This document shows positions 17,390 to 24,400 of a stretch of DNA of 30,947 nt, piece after piece. The first letter of the stretch is position 1; each line of letters begins with the position of its first letter. Source of the DNA: Odoribacter sp. GTDB lineage: Bacteria; Bacteroidota; Bacteroidia; Bacteroidales; Marinifilaceae. The stretch lies in assembly GCA_020024465.1 (NCBI GenBank), contig JAHHTT010000025.1:1-30947 (forward strand). The letters run 5' to 3'. The position numbers were made by a program, and so were the translations under genes. The notes beneath the pieces were generated by a model, which made no database searches, was not told the origin of the DNA, and was given only the letters and a program-made list of their open reading frames with translations.

Positions 17390-17441
17390 TTTCTCCCTAT
17401 TTGTAGTGAGTGTTTTCTTTTTTAATTACCTAAAACAGGTG

Positions 17442-17473
17442 ATTGTACAGACCGTTTTTTGCTTCTATCTTTG
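17442..17473 (+). promoter_or_regulatory. Candidate promoter downstream of nadD
   Basis: ATTG (17442-17445) and, 20 nt later, TATCTTTG (17466-17473), an exact TAnnTTTG box. No gene follows on this strand before the terminator at 17523-17554, so the product would be a transcript of about 75 nt. Confidence 0.45.
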
Positions 17474-17478
17474 TAATG

Positions 17479-17554
17479 TCAGAATTGAGAACGTTTTATT
17501 GATTAATATTTATAGTTGCTATGTCACAGGTTTTAGCCGACCTGTGACTTTTTT
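17479..17554 (+). ncRNA. Candidate short RNA ending in an intrinsic terminator
   Basis: The interval between the predicted start after the 17466-17473 box and the T-run at 17549-17554 is about 75 nt. It contains no ORF beyond an 8-codon frame that lies in the terminator hairpin itself. The transcript is predicted from promoter plus terminator only. The terminator may instead simply serve nadD read-through. Confidence 0.3.
17523..17554 (+). terminator. Intrinsic terminator, plus strand
   Basis: GTCACAGGT (17523-17531) pairs perfectly with ACCTGTGAC (17540-17548) around an 8-nt loop, followed by TTTTTT (17549-17554). It would end the yicC-gmk-nadD transcript 134 bp after nadD or the candidate short RNA above. 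Confidence 0.85.
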
Positions 17555-17576
17555 ATTTCTTTTCCGATAAGGTCCC

Positions 17577-17703
17577 AAAAAAAGAAAAAAAGAAAACACC
17601 GGCAGGATGCGACTTGCGGATCCTTCAAATGAAAGGAATGTATATAGGAATCATGGCCACATAATTATGTCCTTGTATACATTAACTCCACCTCCGGTGT
17701 TTT
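17577..17703 (-). terminator. Structured terminator element of the riboswitch transcript
   Basis: On the minus strand, AAAACACCGG (17703-17694 region) pairs with CCGGTGTTTT (17602-17593), ten perfect pairs enclosing 91 nt, and is followed by TTTCTTTTTTT. Inside the enclosed part are an 8-bp stem (17637-17644 with 17676-17683), a palindrome ACATAATTATGT in its loop (17659-17670), and a 5-bp stem (17604-17608 with 17620-17624). The U-tract placement fits termination, but the closing stem is long-range, so the fold is predicted only by eye. Confidence 0.5.
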
Positions 17704-17770
17704 TCACAGTACAGTAAACATATATGTGCAGTCGTCCCACTCTAAATCCACGAGAGTGTAGACATTCGCT

Positions 17771-17953
17771 TGTACGGCAGGTCTTCTGACTTACTTCGTT
17801 TCGAGCGCCTTCCCGCCGTGCATTATGCACGACAGTGGCAGGAGTATTGCCCTGAAACTCTTTTGAAGCTCACAGCAGCGGGGCCTGTTCAGGATTTACA
17901 CCTGATTCCCTTTTTATTTCCCATGTCGAATGACAATTAGGAAAACCTGTACA
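17771..17953 (-). promoter_or_regulatory. Cobalamin (adenosylcobalamin-type) riboswitch aptamer, minus strand
   Basis: Read on the minus strand, the conserved cobalamin riboswitch blocks occur in order: 5' P1 strand TGTACAGGT, AAAAGGGAATCAGGTG, AAATCCTG, GCCCCGCTGCTGTGA, CTGCCACTG, GCGGGAAGGCG and the 3' closing box GTCAGAAGACCTGCC, then GTACA. The ends pair (TGTAC with GTACA, AGGT with ACCT), which fixes the boundaries at 17953 and 17771. The order and strand leave no doubt that the RNA is transcribed leftwards, away from the hmu operon. The hairpin just downstream offers the kissing-loop partner used in class I aptamers. All core blocks look intact, so ligand binding is expected. Confidence 0.95.
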
Positions 17954-17957
17954 TGGA

Positions 17958-17988
17958 CAAAAGTAATCAATTAATTGAAAATTGAAAA
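17958..17988 (-). promoter_or_regulatory. Promoter of the minus-strand riboswitch
   Basis: On the minus strand TACTTTTG (17965-17958) is an exact TAnnTTTG box, with TTTT (17988-17985, one mismatch from TTTG) 19 nt upstream. The predicted start, about 5 nt downstream, coincides with the first base of the riboswitch P1 stem at 17953. This strongly supports a dedicated riboswitch transcript. Confidence 0.65.
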
Positions 17989-18054
17989 CATCTGAGAAAA
18001 AATAAATTGAATATAATACCTACTACCTATAAATGACTATGAGTTGTACTTGTT

Positions 18055-18079
18055 TCATCATTATTGGGGATTGTGATGA
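18055..18079. promoter_or_regulatory. Inverted repeat over the hmu -33 region, possible operator
   Basis: TCATCA (18055-18060) and TGATGA (18074-18079) form 6-bp arms around a 13-bp centre and flank the ATTG -33 element of the hmu promoter. A repressor such as a Fur-like protein could act here, but the sequence is not a textbook Fur box. Confidence 0.3.
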
Positions 18080-18101
18080 CGGTATCGAATATCTACTTTT
18101 G
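18070..18101 (+). promoter_or_regulatory. Candidate promoter of the hmu heme operon
   Basis: ATTG (18070-18073), 20 nt spacing, then TACTTTTG (18094-18101), an exact TAnnTTTG. The predicted start near 18107 gives a leader of about 30 nt before the hmuY ATG at 18138. The riboswitch is not part of this mRNA. Confidence 0.55.
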
Positions 18102-18137
18102 TTAATGTTAAAAAATGATATTTTATAAATTAATAAT

Positions 18138-19172
18138 ATGAAGAAAACAAGTATTTTTTTAGTGATGCTGATGATGCTGGGAGTGGCATTTACAGCTTGT
18201 TCTGATGATGATAATGATGGGGATAAATACAAAGGCACTTATGAAGAAAAGATTGTTGAGGCGCATGAGTATGGAGAATGGTCTTATTTTAATTTTGAGA
18301 CAGGAGAAGTAAAGAAGTTGGCCATCAATAAGGAAGAAGGTGCTGTGACCGGTTTGTATACAGGTTTATTGAAAGGCTCTGGAATGTTTGCTGATATTAT
18401 TTCGATTGACAAACAATCAATGATTATTAATCGTATCTCTTCCGACAGTGTGGAAATTATTTTATCTGATTTAGTAATGGCCATGCCTGGAGCCTCTGCA
18501 GAACCCGTACCTTTTACCATAAAGACTCGTTCCAAGGCAATAAAAGAGGGAAATGTTTGGAAATTAACAGGAACGGCTACTGATAATGTTGTGGAAGATG
18601 GTAAGGGAGGTTCTATTATTTATAAATTGACTATCGGAGGAACGATAGGTGTAGGAAAGGGTGAAGCTGTTATGTTAAAATGTACGTTACGCCCAGGTGC
18701 TATGCCTATGGATATTACAGCAGATTATAAGGCAACGGTAGAAAATAATTATGTATATAGTGTAAATGCTACAGAAGAGGCTGCTTTGGATTGGGATATT
18801 GCAATACATAAGTATGATATCCGAACAAATGGAGGCTTGGTTAAAAAGTTGACTACAACAGATTTGGATGCAGTGAATACTGAAAATTTACCGGTTGAAA
18901 GTGAAATGGTAGCTGATGAACTTGGTTCTGTGATGGCGGATATGAGTAATATGCAATTGGGATTTGTAGGATTTCAAGAAGTAAAATTAAATAAAGAGTT
19001 GGGTGGTTGGGTTACTGCAGAACCTACTGGAACAATGCCTCCATATACATATAAATTGAACGACAATGTGTTTGTTGTGAAAATAGATGGCAAAGTATGG
19101 AAGATGAAATTCATGGCCTATACTTATGGAGGAAAAACTGCTGCCAAGTTTTATTATGGAGAAATAAAATAA
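18138..19172 (+). CDS. hmuY: HmuY-family heme-binding lipoprotein with an extra internal domain
   Basis: Surface hemophore-type lipoprotein expected to take heme from host proteins and pass it to the TonB-dependent receptor. The signal peptide ends with FTAC (lipid-bearing Cys21), and CSDDDNDGD matches the acidic lipoprotein surface-export signal of Bacteroides. The HmuY hallmark WDIAIHKYDIRTNGG is at residues 219-233, and the C-terminus has the expected beta-strand run VFVVKIDGKVWKMKFMAYTY. At 344 aa it is much longer than P. gingivalis HmuY (about 216 aa). Residues about 70-200 form an additional beta-rich segment. Met residues near 257-272 could be heme ligands, since Bacteroides HmuY proteins use Met instead of the His pair of P. 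gingivalis. It is the first gene of the operon, 28 bp before hmuR. Confidence 0.85.
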   Translation: MKKTSIFLVMLMMLGVAFTACSDDDNDGDKYKGTYEEKIVEAHEYGEWSYFNFETGEVKKLAINKEEGAVTGLYTGLLKGSGMFADIISIDKQSMIINRISSDSVEIILSDLVMAMPGASAEPVPFTIKTRSKAIKEGNVWKLTGTATDNVVEDGKGGSIIYKLTIGGTIGVGKGEAVMLKCTLRPGAMPMDITADYKATVENNYVYSVNATEEAALDWDIAIHKYDIRTNGGLVKKLTTTDLDAVNTENLPVESEMVADELGSVMADMSNMQLGFVGFQEVKLNKELGGWVTAEPTGTMPPYTYKLNDNVFVVKIDGKVWKMKFMAYTYGGKTAAKFYYGEIK

Positions 19173-19200
19173 GTTATCGTAACTAATTCTTGTGACTTTT

Positions 19201-21432
19201 ATGCAGAAGATACTATGGTTTATGTTCATCCTGTTGGCTTTGCCGGTATGGGCGGAAGAAGAGATGGCTCCAGTTGTGCTAAGTACAATCAGGGGAGTAG
19301 TATTGGATGAAACAGGAGCGCCTTTACCGGGCGCTTCTGTTTGGGTAAAAGGTACTACCATAGGAGTTGGTACTAATGCAAAAGGAGAATTTGTAATAAC
19401 TCTTCGCAAAACCGGCAAACAGGTTTTGCGTATTAGTTTTGTCGGTTATAAAACGCAGGAATATGAGTGGAATGGCAATAAGGGAGAATTAGTAACGATT
19501 CGATTGCAAGAGGCTCTTAATTCCATGGATGAAGTTGTAATTACCGGAACCCGTACTCCTAAGCCTTTAAAAGAAGCGCCTGTATTAACTCAGGTAATTT
19601 CGCAACGTGAGATAGAACAGATAAACCCGATTGATTTTCAGAATTTATTGGAATTTGCTCTGCCAGGATTGCAGTTTGGTATCGCTCATGGTTCGAATTT
19701 ACCGGAATTGAAATTTCAAGGTGCTGCCGGTGGCTATGTGCTGTTCCTGATAGATGGCGAACGTATCGGTGGAGAAGGGGCAAATGGGAATGTAGATTTT
19801 GACCGTATAGATATAGATAATATTGCCCGTATAGAGATTGTAAAAGGAGCGATGTCTACCCTTTATGGAGCACAGGCAATGGGAGGAGTGGTCAATATCA
19901 TTACTAAAAATGCAGATCGTCCGCTGACTGCTGATATGACTGCTCGTTGGGGTAATAAAAATGAAATGAAATATGCAGCTTCTATTGGAACGAAGTTGAG
20001 TCGTTTTTCTTCTTTGGCATCCTTGTCTTATCGTAAGCGAGATCCTTATACAGTGCAGGATAAAGAGGGACAAGTTATAGAAACACATAAAGATGGTACC
20101 ATTGTCCGTGATACAGCCGATAAAAAAACATCTCAAATATTGGGTTATGATGCCTGGTCTCTCTGTGAGCATCTGAGTTATTCATTTACAGATAATTTGA
20201 AGGCAGAACTGACAGGAAGTTATTATCGTAATAATTTACAGAATCCTTATGAAAATGAAGGTGTTCAAAATCGGAACGAGACTTTTTCATTGAATCCGAA
20301 ATTGACCTGTATTTTGAATAATAACCATGTTTTAACATTGAGCTATATGCTTGATGACTATATAAAAAAAGAAGTATATGCAGATGATGCTCCTGATAGG
20401 AAGATGATGGAAGATTTCACTAATAATGTGCGATTGAATTATTCTGGTCAATTGCATGAAAAACATGTTTTGACAACTGGTTTGGAGGTTTATACACAGC
20501 GCATGAAGCATTATTGGTTTGATAAAGAGGCGGATCTTGAATATAAATTTCAGAATTATGTGGTATATTTGCAGGAGGAGTGGAAAATAGCAGAGCAATT
20601 GAGTGTTGTTGCAGGTGTCCGTACCGATTGTCATTCTGATTATGGCTTTCATGCCAGTCCGAAAATATCCGTACTCTATCGTTTTGGAGATTTTGCTTTG
20701 CGAGGCGGATATGGAATGGGTTTTCGCCTACCGACCTTAAAAGAGTTATATGCTTCTTATCAGATGGGTGGTTTCGGTTTTATGATTTATGGTAATCAGG
20801 ATTTGAAACCGGAAAAAAGTCACCAGGGAACGCTGTCCCTTGAATTTACAAAGGGAGTGTTTAACGGTTCTGTTTCAGGGTACTGTACAAAATATGAGAA
20901 TGAAATTTATTTGGGGTATTATGAAGCAGAGGATGGAACTAATGCACAGAAATATTTCAATCACGAATGTAGTAGAAAATATGGTGTTGACATTATGGGG
21001 CAAGTACGTCTGGATTGTGGTTTTACATTCAATGGTTCTTATTCTTATGTGAATCCTAATGATAAGACCGATAATGGTTATAATACATCTGTATTTCGTC
21101 CGCATAGCCTGACATTTACAACTAATTATGCGCGGCAGTATGGAAAAGTGAAAACCTCTGTGGCATTAAATGGACGTTGGTCATCCAAGGTGGATGTTTG
21201 GAGCAAAGATGAGGAGGGAGTGTATATTTGTATGCCCTATTATGCTAATACCTCAATTGATTTGAACCTGTCTGCGCGATTCCCGAGAGGAGTGCGTTTT
21301 ATATTGGGCTTGGATAATTTATTGAATTTGAAAGCCAAAAATGGGGCTGCCGATTCGTCGGTTATTCCACAACGTGGCATTGGAGTGGTAGGTACGTTGG
21401 GCATCAATATTGCCGACCTGTTTAAAATGTAA
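19201..21432 (+). CDS. hmuR: TonB-dependent outer-membrane heme receptor, HmuR type
   Basis: Gated 22-strand outer-membrane transporter for heme. The start is ATG 19201 (MQKILWFMFILLALPVWA, a clean signal peptide, 743 aa); the longer frame would need a GTG at 19192. Residues about 25-100 form a carboxypeptidase-regulatory-like domain (VVLDETGAPLPGASVWVKGT), followed by the plug (residues about 105-225, with IEIVKGAMSTLYGAQAMGGVVNIIT) and the barrel. In the barrel, GFRLP and GNQDLKPE correspond to the FRAP/NPDL-type box of heme receptors. It ends without a clear terminal Phe. The link to HmuY and the CobN-like protein identifies heme as the likely substrate; cobalamin cannot be excluded from the receptor alone. 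Confidence 0.9.
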   Translation: MQKILWFMFILLALPVWAEEEMAPVVLSTIRGVVLDETGAPLPGASVWVKGTTIGVGTNAKGEFVITLRKTGKQVLRISFVGYKTQEYEWNGNKGELVTIRLQEALNSMDEVVITGTRTPKPLKEAPVLTQVISQREIEQINPIDFQNLLEFALPGLQFGIAHGSNLPELKFQGAAGGYVLFLIDGERIGGEGANGNVDFDRIDIDNIARIEIVKGAMSTLYGAQAMGGVVNIITKNADRPLTADMTARWGNKNEMKYAASIGTKLSRFSSLASLSYRKRDPYTVQDKEGQVIETHKDGTIVRDTADKKTSQILGYDAWSLCEHLSYSFTDNLKAELTGSYYRNNLQNPYENEGVQNRNETFSLNPKLTCILNNNHVLTLSYMLDDYIKKEVYADDAPDRKMMEDFTNNVRLNYSGQLHEKHVLTTGLEVYTQRMKHYWFDKEADLEYKFQNYVVYLQEEWKIAEQLSVVAGVRTDCHSDYGFHASPKISVLYRFGDFALRGGYGMGFRLPTLKELYASYQMGGFGFMIYGNQDLKPEKSHQGTLSLEFTKGVFNGSVSGYCTKYENEIYLGYYEAEDGTNAQKYFNHECSRKYGVDIMGQVRLDCGFTFNGSYSYVNPNDKTDNGYNTSVFRPHSLTFTTNYARQYGKVKTSVALNGRWSSKVDVWSKDEEGVYICMPYYANTSIDLNLSARFPRGVRFILGLDNLLNLKAKNGAADSSVIPQRGIGVVGTLGINIADLFKM

Positions 21433-21452
21433 GTAATAATAAATCAATATTA

Positions 21453-24400
21453 ATGATGAAAAAGGGAGTAATAATCGTATGTATTATGGCGCTGGTGGTG
21501 GCGTTAGGAGTATGGAGCTATAATACTTGGTTTGGAACAACGAAGGTGGCATTTGTAAATTTCCAGACAATTAATATGGGAGCTATTTCTAAAGCCAATG
21601 ATAATCCGAAAGTGAAAGTATATGATGTGACGACAGATTGTCTCGGAGAATTGACAAATTACGATATGGTTTTTGTCAATGGTATGGGATTGAGAATTGT
21701 AGAGGAGGAGCGAGCATTGATCCAAAGAGCAGCAGATAAAGGAATCCCTGTTTATACGACAATGGCGACTAATCCTGCGAACAACATATGTTCATTGGGA
21801 GATGAACACATAGAAATCGTAGCAGCTTATTTGAATGGCGGTCGGAAAAATTATCGGAATCTTTTGAATTATATTCGCAAAGAGATCGATAAAAAAATAG
21901 GTTCTGTCATTGAGCCGGAAGAGCCCGTGGAGCGCTCTTGGGATATTCTTTATCATGCCGGATTGAAAAATCCGGATGAAGAGCTTGAATTTACTTCGGT
22001 CGCTGCTTACGATGCTTTTCTGAGGGAGAATGGCTTGTATAAGGATAAAGCTTGTAAGATCGTTGTTACAGGACAGATGGCTGATGCAACAGGGCTGATT
22101 GCCGCATTGGAAAAAGCCGGACATAATGTATATCCTATTTCTGCAATGAGTAATTTGCTGTCGTTTATGGAGGAGATAGAACCGGATGCTGTTATCAACA
22201 TGGCTCATGGCCGTTTAGGAGATCCTATTGTCGGTTTTTTGAAAAGACGGAATATCGTTTTGTTTTCTCCTCTTACTATAAATTCTTTAGTTGAAGAATG
22301 GGAAGCTGATCCAATGGGAATGTCAGGCGGATTTCTTTCTCAAAGCGTTGTTACGCCTGAAATAGACGGAGCTATTCGTACATATGCGCTTTTTGCTCAA
22401 TATGCGGATAAAGAAGGAATACGCCATTCTTTTGCTGTTCCTGAACGACTGGAAACTTTTGTGCGGAATGTAAATAATTACCTGACACTGAAAACAAAAC
22501 CGAACCGAGAGAAGCGGATTGCCATTTATTATTATAAAGGACCGGGTCAGAATGCGATGACTGCTGCGGGAATGGAGGTGGCTCCTTCTCTTTATAATTT
22601 ACTGCTGCGTTTGAAAGCAGAAGGGTATAAAGTAGAGGGACTACCGTCATCTGTCAGGGAGTTTGAACAGATGATTATGGAACAAGGAGCCGTGTTCGGT
22701 GCTTATGCTGAAGGTGCATTTGATGCTTTTATGAAGAGTGGCAATCCGGAACTGATAACGGAAGAACAGTATAAATCGTGGGTTAAACAGGCTTTACGTC
22801 CGGAAAAATATGCTGAAGTTGTGGCCGCAAATGGAGAATTCCCGGGTAGTTATATGTCTACTTCCGATGGTAAACTGGGTGTGGCTCGTTTACAGTTCGG
22901 CAACATTGTACTATTACCTCAAAATGCTGCAGGGTCGGGAAATAATTCATTTCAGGTGGTGCATGGAACAAATGCAGCACCGCCCCATACTTATATCGCT
23001 TCCTATCTTTGGATGCAGTATGGTTTCAAGGCAGATGCATTGATTCATTTCGGAACTCATGGCAGTTTGGAGTTTACGCCGAAAAAGCAGGTTGCTTTGT
23101 GCCATAATGACTGGCCGGACCGTTTGGTTGGAGCTGTACCTCATTTTTATATATATTCTATTGGCAATGTAGGTGAAGGTATGATTGCAAAACGTCGTTC
23201 GTATGCCGGATTGCAAAGTTATTTGACACCTCCTTTTATGGAAAGCAGTGTCCGTGGAATCTATCGGGAGCTGATGGAAAAAGTGAAAATATATAATACA
23301 AAATTAGGTGCTGAAAAACCGGCTACTCAAGAGGAATTGGATAAAGCTTCTTTGGCTGTAAAAGCTTTGACTGTCAAGATGGGCATTCATCGTGAATTAG
23401 GATTGGACAGTGTGTTGAGTTCTCCTTATTCAGAAGATGAAGTTTTGCGTGTCGAGAATTTTGCCGAAGAGTTGGCAACGGAAAAAATTACAGGTCAACT
23501 TTACACGATGGGTGTGCCTTATGAAAAAGAGCGAATTATCTCTTCCGTTTATTCGATGGCGACGGAGCCTATTGCATATAGTCTGTTTGCATTAGATAAG
23601 ATGCGCGGTCTGGCAGATGCCGAAGTTTCAGAACATAAATCTGTCTTTACCCGGCGTTACATTGAACCTGCTCGTAAATTGGTTCGGCGTCGTTTGTCAG
23701 AATCACGGGAGGTGAGTGATGAGGAAATTTGTCGTTTGGTTGGTATTACGCAGGCAGATTTGGTCAAAGCACGTGAAATCGATAAAGACCGTAATGCTCC
23801 TAAAGGTATGATGGCTATGATGATGGCTGCGCAGAACAAGGAAAATGCGATGGGCACAAAATCAGGGATGAAAGCTATGCATGGAGGGAGTAAATCCGAT
23901 GGGCATAGAAAAATGCCCAAGGCTATGATAGAGATGGTGAAAAAGATGGATTCTGCCCAAATTGTCAAAATAGCCAAAACTATGGGAGTGGAGGCTGAGG
24001 CGGCAATGAAAATGGCAAAAGTCATCAAGAGTGGTAAAATGGATGAAAAAACGGATACAGGACATAAAGCGTCAGTTCCTGATGTATCCGGAATGATGTC
24101 TCGAATGGGCAAACAGAAAAAAGAATATACCAAAGAGGAGATAAACATGGGTCTGGCTGTAATGGAGGTGGAGCGGACCATGAAAAATATCGGTCTTTAT
24201 AAACAGCAGTTGGAACAAAGTCCGGAGATAGAATTGGCAAGTATGATGAATGCTTTGAATGGTGGTTATACGGCTCCTTCGCCCGGTGGTGATCCGATTG
24301 CCAATCCCAATACTCTTCCTACCGGACGGAATATGTTTGCAATCAATGCAGAAGAAACACCGACGGAATCAGCATGGGAAAAGGGTATTCAGCTGGCAAA

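Larger units (their letters stand above)
17577..17953 (-). ncRNA. Predicted leftward riboswitch-led transcript without a protein gene (about 377 nt)
   Basis: This is the interval from the predicted start of the riboswitch transcript to the end of its U-rich tract. On the minus strand it carries the cobalamin aptamer, a hairpin directly after it (17738-17758) whose loop GUGG can pair with CCAC in the aptamer at 17835-17838 (the L5-L13 kissing interaction), a 35-nt linker and a multi-stem element closed at 17593/17703. All AUG-started frames in the 194 nt after the aptamer are nine codons or shorter. Interpreted as a B12-responsive non-coding RNA or the leader of a lost gene. Confidence 0.5.
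17390..18137. other. 748-bp region without a protein gene, rich in RNA signals
   Basis: From left to right it holds a plus-strand promoter and hairpin terminator (17442-17554), an A-rich stretch that is the U-tract of a leftward terminator (17577-17596), and a structured 111-nt element (17593-17703). A complete cobalamin riboswitch on the minus strand follows (17771-17953) with its promoter (17958-17988). Last are an inverted repeat and the hmu promoter (18055-18101). The only minus-strand ORFs downstream of the riboswitch are 5-9 codons long. Confidence 0.8.

Noticed and set aside
17771..17953. Riboswitch as the leader of the hmu operon (plus strand)
   Set aside because: The conserved blocks (GGGAA ... 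CCCGC ... GGGAAGG ... AGACCTGCC) read 5' to 3' only on the minus strand, and hmuY has its own promoter downstream of the riboswitch region.
19192..19200. GTG start for the TonB receptor
   Set aside because: The ATG at 19201 gives a normal signal peptide; the GTG adds only three residues.
23802..24110. Met-rich stretch of hmuS as a frameshift artefact
   Set aside because: The frame is unchanged before and after it, and other frames are interrupted or meaningless.
23657..24181. 174-codon open frame on the minus strand inside hmuS
   Set aside because: It mirrors the low-complexity Met/Lys-rich coding region, has no family features, and the plus-strand frame carries conserved CobN blocks on both sides.
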